Source: RZYY01 sp036794825 (GTDB lineage Bacteria > Bacteroidota > Bacteroidia > Bacteroidales > 4484-276). Taken from it: a stretch of 64,000 bases of DNA. Both the position numbers and the translations under genes were made by a program. Location of the stretch: NCBI GenBank assembly GCA_036794825.1, contig DAIRGA010000002.1:1-64000 (forward strand), read 5' to 3'. Below the pieces are notes generated by a model. That model saw only the letters and a program-made list of their open reading frames with translations, was not told the DNA's origin and did not search any database. Of the stretch, positions 1 to 10,000 are shown in pieces. How positions within the stretch are numbered: position 1 is the stretch's first letter; every line of letters begins with the position of its first letter.

Positions 1-29
1 GCCCGATTGTTATTTGTTTTATCTTTTGT

Positions 30-97
30 CTCCGGGCTGGGGTAGCTGAGACTTCGGCGTGAGCTCAGTCGAACGCCTGCCGAAGCTAAGCCCGGAG
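30..97. repeat. Nested imperfect hairpin downstream of the glycosyltransferase gene
   Basis: A perfect 9-bp outer inverted repeat CTCCGGGCT (30-38) / AGCCCGGAG (89-97) encloses a second pair CTTCGGC (52-58) / GCCGAAG (79-85). The inner part includes GAGCTCAGTCGAA, which resembles the inner arm of the MITE-like element near 21.5 kb. It lies 3' of the minus-strand gene ending at 131, so it could act as a terminator or be a dispersed palindromic repeat. It has no T-tract of the usual kind. Confidence 0.5.
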
Positions 98-130
98 CAA
101 CTCACTGGAGCAATTCACAACTCACTGGCA

Positions 131-1570
131 TTATTCAGCCCCATTCTCAATACTGTAAATACAATAGTTTTCATCCTCAAAAACAACCGGAAGTTCGAGC
201 TGGGTGGGAGTACCGAATGTTCGTTTTATGATTACAATATACCGGAGACCACTATCAATGAGTTCCTGTAAATACGCCTGGTTTTGGATGTCTTCGTTGG
301 GCAAAACCCACCCCTTGCGATGGGCAAAATACATTGGTGTGGGCAGATAACCGCTGTTGATCAGGATCAGGTCATTTCGGCCGGATAACCTGTCGAGATC
401 GGTTTCGAGATTTAGGATCACACGCTGCTTTTCGGGGATAAAAAAGTCGTCGTACTGGTTTAGAATCCCCTCGAGCGCTATTGCAGTAAGGATGATGAAT
501 ACAATTTTCCGGGATTTGATCTGGCTGATGCCAAAGCCGGCAAAAAGCGCCATCACGGGCACGAACGGTATGATATAATAACTGTGGTGAGGAAAGGTGT
601 AGCCGGCTTTGAAAACTGTGACCAGGAACAGGGGGAAGCTAATAAGAAACAGAGCTGTCAGCAGTTTGTCTTTTCTCCAAAAAGCGACCGAAAGCCCAAA
701 AAGGAAAAAAGCAAATCCGACATATTTAATAGCGGATTCATAAAACCGGTTGAGGGTCTGAGGCAGATTCTGACCAATTTCTTGAATGCCCTGCAGGATA
801 TCTACTCCCATAAAAAAATGCCAGAACCCATACGTTTCTACCAACCAGGGAGTCCAGATAAAATACCAGGTAGCCGGAATGATGATGCATACGATGGACG
901 CAGCGCTGAACACAACTTTGCGGGAGAGAGGAATTTTGGGGTTGAAGAAAAAGAGCAGAAAAACTGCCGGCAGATATCCCGCAGTAAGTTTGGTTAAAAT
1001 GCCGAGCGTTATAAAAATCATGTAAAGTATCAGGTTTTTCCACCGGGATCTGTCGGATGGGTTGTCGAGATAGTTGCTGCCGAAATACATGCCGATGAAG
1101 ATAAGCGACATCGAAAAGGTGTCGGGCATTATTTTTCGGGAATAAATAAACCAGATCGAGTAAAGCACGATCCAGGCAGCACAGAAAGCAATTTTTGAAT
1201 TGAAATATTTGATTATCAACTTGTAAAAGAAGAAAATCCCCACACTTGAAACTACCAGGTTGATGAGTCGCCCATACCAGTGCGCATAATCAAAGACCAC
1301 CGAAACCAGGTAAATCAGGTAGTTGAGAAGCGGGAATTCCATTCCGGTAATTCCGGTTTTGTCTCCTGCAATATCAATTCGCGGATAAAAAATGTTGTTG
1401 TCCACTTCGAGGAAGTTTCTGGCAACCATGGTTACCGTGGTTTGCCTCCAATGATGAGCGACTTCAAGAGGCGGATTGGTAATTCCAACCAGCCGGATGA
1501 TGAAAAACAGCAGAATCCAAAAGCGGATATCACTGTAAAAGCCCGGGAACTTGCTGAGTATTTTCATCAT
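131..1570 (-). CDS. Membrane glycosyltransferase, family 39 (ArnT/PMT)-like
   Basis: Predicted polytopic inner-membrane protein of 479 aa that would transfer a sugar from a polyprenyl-phosphate donor to a lipid, glycan or protein acceptor. Many hydrophobic segments run from about residue 15 to 370, followed by a soluble C-terminal domain, as in GT39/ArnT-like enzymes. The first loop carries the acidic/basic patch EVAHHWRQ, where this family usually has its catalytic acidic residues. The ATG at 1570 is preferred over an upstream TTG at 1585. It is transcribed divergently from glutamine synthetase. Acceptor and donor cannot be told from sequence. A general GT-C fold enzyme is the safer reading if the family 39 assignment is wrong. 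Confidence 0.75.
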   Translation of the reverse strand: MMKILSKFPGFYSDIRFWILLFFIIRLVGITNPPLEVAHHWRQTTVTMVARNFLEVDNNIFYPRIDIAGDKTGITGMEFPLLNYLIYLVSVVFDYAHWYGRLINLVVSSVGIFFFYKLIIKYFNSKIAFCAAWIVLYSIWFIYSRKIMPDTFSMSLIFIGMYFGSNYLDNPSDRSRWKNLILYMIFITLGILTKLTAGYLPAVFLLFFFNPKIPLSRKVVFSAASIVCIIIPATWYFIWTPWLVETYGFWHFFMGVDILQGIQEIGQNLPQTLNRFYESAIKYVGFAFFLFGLSVAFWRKDKLLTALFLISFPLFLVTVFKAGYTFPHHSYYIIPFVPVMALFAGFGISQIKSRKIVFIILTAIALEGILNQYDDFFIPEKQRVILNLETDLDRLSGRNDLILINSGYLPTPMYFAHRKGWVLPNEDIQNQAYLQELIDSGLRYIVIIKRTFGTPTQLELPVVFEDENYCIYSIENGAE

Positions 1571-1676
1571 TCTATTGCTTCGCAAGGAAGAGGTTTACAA
1601 AGGGCAAAAATATGGAAAAACCCAGTTCCCGGAAAACATCAATGGTTGTGTGCATCACGGTTTTGGAAAGAATGCG

Positions 1677-1684
1677 TAAGTTTG
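1677..1684 (+). promoter_or_regulatory. Possible -7 box of a Bacteroidota promoter for glutamine synthetase
   Basis: TAAGTTTG matches the Bacteroidota -7 consensus TAnnTTTG and lies 27 nt before the chosen ATG at 1712. A TTTG is present upstream (1662-1665), but its spacing is shorter than usual, so this is a weak call. Confidence 0.25.
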
Positions 1685-1711
1685 CCGACTTTTAAAAATT
1701 TCAGAGACGAC

Positions 1712-3220
1712 ATGGAGACGAACAAAAGAACAATGATGAATCCCAATCCGCTGGTGCAATACCTGAACAAACCCGCGGAAGAGTTTACGCGCGAAGACCT
1801 GATTCTTTACATCGAGGATCATAACATCGAGATGGTGAATTTCAGGTATCCCGGGCAGGATGGCAGGTTAAAGACGCTCAACTTTGTGATCAACAGCCGT
1901 GAGCATCTTGAAGAGATTCTGACCATGGGTGAACGTGTTGACGGTTCAAGTCTTTTCTCGCACATCGAAGCGGGATCAAGCGACCTCTATGTAATCCCGC
2001 GCTACAAAACCGCTTTTGTGAATCCGTTCAGCGAAATCCCTGCGATAGACATTCTCTGTTCGTATTACGATAAAGATGGCAATCATCTTGAAAGCTCCCC
2101 GGAATACATTTTGCAAAAAGCGCAAAAAGTGCTCAAAGAGCGTACCGGCTATGACTTTCATGTGATGGGCGAGCTGGAATTTTACCTTATCAGCCCAAAG
2201 CAGGAACTTTACCAGGCTGTTGACCAGAAGGGCTATCATGAGTCGGCGCCATTTACAAAATGGGATAATTTCAGGCGTGAGGCGATGCTGGCTATTGCGC
2301 AGACCGGCGGCATGTTGAAATACGGCCACAGCGAAGTCGGGAATTTCAGCCATGGCGAATTTGAGTATGAACAAAACGAACTTGAATTCAGCCCCTGCCC
2401 GCTGGATGATGCCGCAGCGCAACTGGTGATTGCCAAATGGATACTTCGTAACCTGGCCTACAAATACGGATTCACCATCACTTTTGCACCAAAGATTACC
2501 GTTGGAAAAGCTGGCAGCGGGATGCACATTCACACCCGCCTGATGAAAGACGGAAAAAACATCATGACCGAAAATGGCCTGCTGAGTGAAGCAGCAAAAA
2601 AAGCCATTGCCGGTTATCTGGAGCTTGCGCCATCGTTAACTGCCTTCGGAAACACCAATCCTACCTCCTATTTCAGGTTGGTTCCGCACCAGGAAGCGCC
2701 GACCAACATCTGCTGGGGCGATCGTAACCGCTCTGTCCTTGTAAGGGTTCCGCTTGGTTGGACCAGTAAAAAAGAGATGTATCTTGACGCCAACCCCCAG
2801 CAACCCAAAATACAGCTCCCCCATGTGAATAAACAGACTGTGGAGTTTCGCGCTCCTGATGGGTCGGCCGATGTTTACCTGCTCCTTGCCGGGCTTACCG
2901 TTGCTGCCCGCATTGGCATCGAAATGGAAAACGGGCTGGAGTATGCCGCCAAAACTTATGTGGATGTGAACATATTCCACGATGAGCACAAAGAGAGGGT
3001 GAAAGACCTCAAACAACTTCCGGCCTCCTGCCAGGAATCAGCCGATTGCCTGGAAGAGCAGATGCATTACTACACCCAATTTAATGTATTTCCCGAAGGA
3101 TTGATTAAAAGCTGGGCCAAAAAGCTCAGGGCATTCAACGACAGGACTTTGCGCCAGGAAATCGCTAACGACAAGGAAGCCATCCTCAAACTGGTGGAAC
3201 AATACTTCCATTGCGGATAG
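1712..3220 (+). CDS. glnA: Glutamine synthetase, type I-like
   Basis: Predicted cytosolic enzyme of 502 aa making glutamine from glutamate, ammonia and ATP. The N-terminal beta-grasp part has VDGSSLFSHIEAGSSD, corresponding to the family's DGSS-EGSD region. The catalytic part has VMGELEFYLI (metal-binding Glu), KAGSGMHIHTRL (the GSGMH-H motif) and NRSVLVRVP (substrate-binding region). The ATG at 1712 is chosen because the open frame further upstream overlaps the divergent gene and gives an unrelated N-terminus; ATGs at 1733 and 1736 are alternatives. The C-terminus differs from enterobacterial GlnA and no canonical adenylylation Tyr motif is obvious. A related glutamate-amine ligase cannot be fully excluded. 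Confidence 0.82.
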   Translation: METNKRTMMNPNPLVQYLNKPAEEFTREDLILYIEDHNIEMVNFRYPGQDGRLKTLNFVINSREHLEEILTMGERVDGSSLFSHIEAGSSDLYVIPRYKTAFVNPFSEIPAIDILCSYYDKDGNHLESSPEYILQKAQKVLKERTGYDFHVMGELEFYLISPKQELYQAVDQKGYHESAPFTKWDNFRREAMLAIAQTGGMLKYGHSEVGNFSHGEFEYEQNELEFSPCPLDDAAAQLVIAKWILRNLAYKYGFTITFAPKITVGKAGSGMHIHTRLMKDGKNIMTENGLLSEAAKKAIAGYLELAPSLTAFGNTNPTSYFRLVPHQEAPTNICWGDRNRSVLVRVPLGWTSKKEMYLDANPQQPKIQLPHVNKQTVEFRAPDGSADVYLLLAGLTVAARIGIEMENGLEYAAKTYVDVNIFHDEHKERVKDLKQLPASCQESADCLEEQMHYYTQFNVFPEGLIKSWAKKLRAFNDRTLRQEIANDKEAILKLVEQYFHCG

Positions 3221-3296
3221 TTATGCAGGGAACCGAAAGCGATTAACTTCCGCAAAATGCAGCACGGTTTTTTATAGCGACTTAACTGAATAATTG

Positions 3297-3304
3297 TACT
3301 TTTG
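3297..3304 (+). promoter_or_regulatory. Probable -7 box upstream of the hybrid sensor gene
   Basis: TACTTTTG is an exact match to TAnnTTTG, 46 nt before the ATG at 3351. A T-rich stretch about 23 nt upstream could be the -33 element, but it is not a clean TTTG. Confidence 0.35.
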
Positions 3305-3350
3305 GAATTTTGATACCATAAGTTACAACAGGACATTTGATTAACGCTGC

Positions 3351-6300
3351 ATGCCTCGGTTCAAACTGATAATTTTTTCGCTGCTTTTCCCCATTTTACT
3401 TTTTGGGCAGGAGTATAACATTACCTTTTACAATCAGGACAAAGGGCTTCAGAATGAGTTGCTTAAAGCAGTTGCCGTTGATAAGCAGGGTTTTATCTGG
3501 CTGGGAACCGATTACGGTCTGATACGCTACAACGGGAAAGAGTTCATTGATTATTCGTCACTGCTGCCCTCCAATTATGTTAAAGCACTTCATACCCATA
3601 GTAACGGAGATATTTTCTTTACCTACGACATGGGATTCGGAGTGATTAAATTAACCGCCGAGAAGCCGGAAGTGACCCTGATTGCCCAGGGTGGCGTAAA
3701 GCAGGGAGAAGGTAAACTTTGGTACCCAAAAACATTTTTCGAGGATAAAGATGGAAACCTCTGGTTTTCGGACAATATTTCAGTTTACCGCTACTTCGAA
3801 GGGAAGTTGCACAGCTACGAACTGGGCATACAAAATATCCCGTTGAGCTACTCCCGCTCGTTCTCCTTTTTTGAAGACGAATTTACCTGTCTGATGATGG
3901 TTTCTCAGCAAGGCCATTTTTACCGCTACGACAATTCGCTGGATAAGATTTTCCCGGTAAATTCTGATTTCAGGCTGACAAATGTGAGCGCTGCTTTTTG
4001 CATATACAACAAGATGGCAGTAATTGGTAGCGACCAGGGTTTGATTGAGATAGCGATTGATCCCAAGGGTGATGTTTCTTTGAAATCTATCATCAATACT
4101 GATATTGTTCCTTCATCAATTATCCGGCAAAACGACTCTGTTTATATCATCGGCACCTGGTCAAACGGGATTTGGTCTGCCAGTTGCTCCAACGACAGGA
4201 CTGAACTGCAAAGGATTGAGGAGTTTTCGGTAAATACGGGGATCAATCAAATCATAAAGGATAAAAACTCGTTGATCGTTGCCACTGATAACGGTTTTGC
4301 GCTGATGACCAAAAATCCGTTTCTTCCGCTGCAAATAAGCCAAAACGGAAACTTCACCCATTTTTTGTCGTACAGCCGTAAGGGTGAAAAAGTTTTTGCC
4401 TCAATGGGCGAGAGCGTTTTTGAGATAGACATTCAAACCCTCGTTTCGAAGAATATTTACACGCAGAAAGACCGCTCGGTTCTGCATCTGATGTACGAAG
4501 AAGATGGAATCTGGATGTCAGATAATGCCGGTGTTTTGCAAAAGGTAAAAGATGGTCAAAGCCTGATTGCTTACAATTTGTCGAATTATGGAGGATCAAT
4601 TCATCATTTTGTTCGAGACGACCAGGGCAATTTGTGGGTTTGTCAGAATGGCCTTGAGGGAGTGATAAAAATAGATCGTTTAGGCAAAATTCAGGTGTAC
4701 AATGAATCACATGGATTGTATCCGGCTGTAAATGTGGCTGTAAACTGTCCGGAACGAGGACTTTTTCTTGGCGTGGGCGATTCGACAAGATATATTTTCC
4801 GGTACTTACCTGACGAAGACAAATTCATCAACATCAGCAAACCGTTGTCTTTCAGCTTGAATTTGAATATTACCATAAACGATATTCGGTTCGACAGCCG
4901 GGAAACGATCTGGCTGGCCAGCAACCACGGCCTGCTGAGGTTGAATGAGGACAGCCTTCAGCGCATTAATCTGGGGCTGCTTACCGACGAAGACATAAAA
5001 GCGCTGGCCATTGACAGCCGGAATAATATCTGGTTCGCCCTGAGTGATGGTGTTTGCAGGTATGATGGTAAAGATCTGATCACCTTCAACCACAAAGATG
5101 GCTTACCGTCAAAAACCATTTCCTATCGTTGTCTCGCAGTTTTACCGGATGACCGTGTTTTTGCCGGAACTCTGGCAGGATTAGGCTACACACCGCAGAA
5201 AATTGAACCAAAACCAACCTCCGTTCCGGTGCTGCTTTCCATTGATGAGCGTGGAGTTCCGTTCAGGAACAGCTCCGAAAACAGGTTCAATAACCTCTCC
5301 TACCTCAGTTTTAATTTCATCAGCCTTGATCTTCCCAGCGAGAGTGTGCTTTATCATGTCAATCTCACTGGTAAAGGTTTTCACTCCGAATCCGAAAGCA
5401 GGAAAAGCGAATTTTCAATAGGAAACCTCCTGGACGGCGAATATACTTTGTCGGTCAGGGCTAAGCAGCGCGGAGGGTATACCTGGAGTGAACCCCTCGA
5501 AGTAAAATTCACGATTTTCAAAATATGGTACCAACAACCTTTGGTTTGGCTCCTGGCGTTTGGTGTTGTTGTGATGATTGTCATCATTTTGATAAGATGG
5601 AAAAGCCGTTACCTGGTGGCCGAAAAGGACAAATTGAACAGGCTCGTTAAAGAGAGGACGTCTGAACTAGAGGCAAAAACAAAGGAGATTGAGGCAAATA
5701 ATGAACTACTGACCAAAGCCAAAGAGGAGGCTGAACAGTCGTCACGTGCCAAAGCCGATTTTCTCTCGGTAATGTCCCACGAAATCCGCACACCGATGCA
5801 TGGCGTTATCGGGATGATAGACCTGTTGCTGATGGGAAATCCAATGCCCGGCCAGCTGGAGCAGTTGAACATCCTGCGCTTTTCAGCAGGAAATCTACTT
5901 GCCCTGCTCAACGACATCCTCGATTTCAACAAGATAGATTCCGGGAAACTCGAACTGGAGATGATGCCATTCAACCTGAAGGAAAATGTTCAAAATCTTG
6001 TCTCAGGGTTTCAACCTTCGGTGATGGAAAAAAATATCGAAATCACCTTCGATTACGATCCTCAATTGCCAGAGCGTCTGATCGGCGACCCAACCCGTTT
6101 AATGCAGGTGTTGATCAACCTGATTGGCAATGCCGTTAAATTCACCGAAAAAGGTAAGATTGAAGTTTCGGTAAAAAAGATAACCTCAACCGACAAAACG
6201 ATTGATGTTCATTTCGGCGTAAAAGATACAGGTATAGGCATAGCGGCAGAAAAACTGGAACACATCTTCGAGGTGTTCAACCAGGCCAGCACCGATATTA

Positions 6301-6905
6301 CGCGCAAATATGGCGGAACAGGTCTCGGGCTATCCATTACCCGAAAACTTCTTGAGCTGATGGATAGCCGGATTGAAGTGAGCAGCAGGGTAGCAGAGGG
6401 CTCACACTTTTCGTTTGTGGTAAAATTTAATTTAGATAACCAGCAGCAAGGAACATCAAAAAAAGAAAATACTGAAAGCAAAATGGGAACAGAAACCGGT
6501 AAAGAAAATTCGGCCGATCCGGGCCAGCCACTTAAAAGCCTCAGGGGAGTGAAGGTCTTGCTTGTCGAGGATAACCTGATCAATATCAAGGTAGCCAGCC
6601 AGTTACTAAAGTACTGGGATGTGGATGTACATGTGGTCACCGATGGTCATCAGGCCTTAGAGACTTTTGAAAAAGGGAAATTTCACCTTATCCTGATGGA
6701 TCTTCATTTGCCGGGTTTGGATGGATTTGACACAACTACCGAGATCAGAAAGATTGATAAAGAAATCCCGATTATTGCCCTCACAGCGGCTGCAATGATG
6801 GAGGAAAAGGAAAAAGTTTTTGCTGTCGGGATGAATGATTTTATCACCAAACCATTCAAAACCAAAGATCTGCACGATAAGATTTCGACACTGGTCAAAT
6901 TGTAG
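3351..6905 (+). CDS. Hybrid two-component sensor kinase with periplasmic propeller
   Basis: A 1184-aa membrane sensor. It has a signal peptide (about 1-20), a long periplasmic region of Reg_prop-type blades (recurring GFIWLGTDYGLIRY, GNLWVCQNGL and NNIWFALSDGVCRYDG patterns, about 25-620), a Y_Y_Y-like domain (about 630-725) and one TM helix (about 730-750). A coiled coil leads to HisKA (SVMSHEIRTP, phospho-acceptor H810) and HATPase_c (N box NAVKFT, G boxes DTGIGI and GGTGLGL). After a short polar linker comes a C-terminal receiver domain (LLVEDN, acceptor D1117 in LILMDLHLPG). Classic Bacteroides hybrid regulators carry an AraC-type helix-turn-helix after the receiver; this one stops at the receiver, so output must go through a separate partner or phosphotransfer. 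The ligand is unknown. The secreted peptidase genes follow on the same strand but after an intergenic gap. Confidence 0.93.
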   Translation: MPRFKLIIFSLLFPILLFGQEYNITFYNQDKGLQNELLKAVAVDKQGFIWLGTDYGLIRYNGKEFIDYSSLLPSNYVKALHTHSNGDIFFTYDMGFGVIKLTAEKPEVTLIAQGGVKQGEGKLWYPKTFFEDKDGNLWFSDNISVYRYFEGKLHSYELGIQNIPLSYSRSFSFFEDEFTCLMMVSQQGHFYRYDNSLDKIFPVNSDFRLTNVSAAFCIYNKMAVIGSDQGLIEIAIDPKGDVSLKSIINTDIVPSSIIRQNDSVYIIGTWSNGIWSASCSNDRTELQRIEEFSVNTGINQIIKDKNSLIVATDNGFALMTKNPFLPLQISQNGNFTHFLSYSRKGEKVFASMGESVFEIDIQTLVSKNIYTQKDRSVLHLMYEEDGIWMSDNAGVLQKVKDGQSLIAYNLSNYGGSIHHFVRDDQGNLWVCQNGLEGVIKIDRLGKIQVYNESHGLYPAVNVAVNCPERGLFLGVGDSTRYIFRYLPDEDKFINISKPLSFSLNLNITINDIRFDSRETIWLASNHGLLRLNEDSLQRINLGLLTDEDIKALAIDSRNNIWFALSDGVCRYDGKDLITFNHKDGLPSKTISYRCLAVLPDDRVFAGTLAGLGYTPQKIEPKPTSVPVLLSIDERGVPFRNSSENRFNNLSYLSFNFISLDLPSESVLYHVNLTGKGFHSESESRKSEFSIGNLLDGEYTLSVRAKQRGGYTWSEPLEVKFTIFKIWYQQPLVWLLAFGVVVMIVIILIRWKSRYLVAEKDKLNRLVKERTSELEAKTKEIEANNELLTKAKEEAEQSSRAKADFLSVMSHEIRTPMHGVIGMIDLLLMGNPMPGQLEQLNILRFSAGNLLALLNDILDFNKIDSGKLELEMMPFNLKENVQNLVSGFQPSVMEKNIEITFDYDPQLPERLIGDPTRLMQVLINLIGNAVKFTEKGKIEVSVKKITSTDKTIDVHFGVKDTGIGIAAEKLEHIFEVFNQASTDITRKYGGTGLGLSITRKLLELMDSRIEVSSRVAEGSHFSFVVKFNLDNQQQGTSKKENTESKMGTETGKENSADPGQPLKSLRGVKVLLVEDNLINIKVASQLLKYWDVDVHVVTDGHQALETFEKGKFHLILMDLHLPGLDGFDTTTEIRKIDKEIPIIALTAAAMMEEKEKVFAVGMNDFITKPFKTKDLHDKISTLVKL

Positions 6906-7043
6906 CTTTACGCTGTCAAAAAAACCCATTCTTTTCAAAATCAACTAATTTAGCCACTTGATTTTGTATTAACACAAGCCGGAGTTATCATCACAGTAAA
7001 TTGATTTTCAATCCACTACACATAATAATTTCTCAACCAACTC

Positions 7044-10000
7044 ATGAAAAATTTTCTACTCACGCTACTCACATTCCTAATGTTGAGTTCGGTTTTCGGC
7101 CAGGGATGGCGAAAAGGCGAAATGGAAATCAGCGTCAGCATCCAGTCTGAAGAACAGGCGCAAAAACTCTACATGCTCAATCTAAATGGCGAAATTTTCC
7201 CGGGTCATGCAAGGTTGTATGTCATACCCGAAGAACTTGAAATGTTAAAGAAAACCGGTATCCCATTTGAAATTCTCATTGCCGATCTCAATAGTTATTA
7301 TGAGAATTTTTGGGACTCTAAAGATGCGTATCATTCCTACAGCGAAATCATTGAACTGGCCGACAGCCTGGTGCAGTATTTCCCGAACATCTGCAAAAAG
7401 ATAATTTACGGGACTTCCCTTGGCGGGCGCCAGCTGGCCTGTCTGAAAATCAGCAGCAATGTGAATGTGAACGAGATTAAACCACAGGTGATGTTCGACG
7501 GAGGTATTCATGGTGACGAGATCGGTTGCTCGGAAAATGTCATCAGGTTTGCCCGCGATCTCTGCCTGAATTATGGCCTTGATCCAACCATTACCAATCT
7601 GATCAACACCCGCGAAATCTGGCTTTACCTGATGGTGAATCCCGATGGCCGGGTCAATATGGTGAGGTATAACAACAACGGTGTTGACCTGAACCGCGAC
7701 TGGGGCTATATGTGGATGGGCGAAGGCAGCAGCACCGGCGCCTTTTCGCAGGTTGAATCCAGGGCGTTGAGAAGCTGTATGATGGAAAATAATTTTGTGG
7801 TTCATACGAGCTATCACAGTGGCACCGAATACATTTCTTGCCCGTGGAGCTATAGAGCCGCAACCCCACCCGATCTGAGCCACACGCTTCAACTGGCCGG
7901 TGTTTATGCTACTGTTTCAGGCTATAGTAATATTCCTTACGGACAGGGTTACTCGGGCATGTATCCCATCAATGGAAGCACCAAAGATTCTAACTACGGA
8001 CTTAAGGGATCTGTTGGCTGGTCACTCGAGATTTCGATGGAGAAGCAGCCACCCGCTTCTCAGATCATGCTCTATTACAACTACAACCGTCCCGGAATGC
8101 TGGCCATGATCCAGTACGCAGGTTATGGTTTAAAAGGAGTGATTACCGATGCAAACACCGGCCAGCCGGTAACAGCCTCCATTTTTGTGAATAATTTCCT
8201 GCCCTGCTACAATGATCCCGAAAATGGCGATTTTCATAAATATCTGACTCCTGGTACATACAACATCAAAGTGAAAGCCAATGGCTACGCAACCACCACC
8301 GTTAATAACGTGGTTGTAACAGCCAACAACGCCACTGAGGTAAATATTTCGCTGCAGCCCGAAACCCACCAGAGCATCTACCGGATGGTGAGTTCATACA
8401 TTCCCAACAACAATCCTGCTGATGCTGGCGCCACCTGGAATGTGATCGGTCCGCCGGATAATTTGTTCTACTCTTTGGGCAAAAGCGGCTGGATAGTGGT
8501 GGACATGCAGCAAATGATTTTCGACGGAGCGGGACCTGATGTTATGGTGCTTGAAGGTGATGCCACTCCCGAAGGTTACACACTTTATGCCGGCTCTACG
8601 ATGGATGGCCCCTGGTATTCGATGGGAACCGGAACCGGAACCAGCGAATTTGATTTTGCCAATTGCACTATTTCCGAAGCCCGTTATTTCAAAATCCTCG
8701 ACGATGGCGACGGCACCGCAAATACTTCCGGCGCTGGTTTTGATCTTGACGCAGTTCAGGCATTAAGCTCGGTAACCGGGCCTTATGTTATTATGGATGG
8801 CTTTGTGGTAAACGATGCCAGCGGAAACAACAACGGCCAGCTTGATCCCGGAGAGACGGCGACTTTCGTTATCACACTGAAAAATGTCGGAACCGAAAAT
8901 GCACTCAGCATCAATGGTTCTTTAACCAGTTCAGACCAGTACATTACGGTGCTTACCACCACTCCTCAGGCATTTGGCAACATAGCTATAAATGGATCAG
9001 CCACCGCGCAGTTCACCGTTTCAGCCAGCAGTTCAGCGCCTGCAGGTCATACTACTAATCTTCAACTCGAGTTTTCCGGAACAAATGTCACTTCCCAGGT
9101 GAAGATCATCCCCGTTCTTTTCCCTGATTATTGCTATCCTACAGCTAATTGTTCCTATTCTGATGGCTTTACTGGTTTCTCGCTCGGGACGATCAACAAC
9201 ATGAACAATGGCTGTTCCAACCACAACGGGATAAATGGTTATGGCGATTTCACCGGCATGTCCACCGAACTGGAAAGCGGAAGTACCTACACATTGAGTT
9301 GGACAACAGGTTACGCCAACCAGCAGGCAAGTTTGTGGATAGATCTGAACAGCGATATGATCTTCAGCGATAATGAACGGTTGATTACTAACTTCGTGAT
9401 GGCTAATTCAGGAACAATCTACACAACCAATTTTAGTCTGCCCGCCGGTGTGATGCCCGGTGAGAAAAGACTCAGGATCAGGGCTAACTGGCAAAATTCA
9501 TCCTCCGATCCCTGCGCCAATTTTAGTTATGGCGAAACGGAGGATTATACTGTCGTCTTTCCGGGAAGTACGCTTACTGCTGCTTTTACTTCCAATGTTT
9601 CTCAGATTTGCCACGGAGGCCAGGTGCAGTATTACGACCAGTCAACCGGCAATCCGACCAGTTGGGATTGGACATTTTACGGAGGAACTCCCGAAACATC
9701 AACCGAACAAAACCCGGTGGTTACCTATCTCAGTGCCGGTTTTTACTATGTAAGCCTTACTGTGACCAACGGGACCAATTCAAATACGACCCAAATGCCA
9801 TGGGTAATTGTTTATGGCGATACCGAAACACCCGCCATTCCTTCAGGAGACACTGACCTTTGCCAGAATAATCCCAATACAACCTATAATGTTACTTCCG
9901 CTCCGGGATATGCAACCGGCTGGGTATGGGAAATTCAACCTGTAAATGCCGGCGTCTTAACAGTATTTGGGCCTTATGTTGAAGTCAACTGGGATGAGGC

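Noticed and set aside
584..997. Plus-strand open frame of 137 codons opposite the glycosyltransferase
   Set aside because: It lies wholly antisense to a well-supported membrane protein gene and has no domain; codon shadow.
1280..1711. Upstream extension of the glutamine synthetase frame
   Set aside because: The N-terminal part overlaps the divergent glycosyltransferase and has no similarity to the family; the start at 1712 is used.
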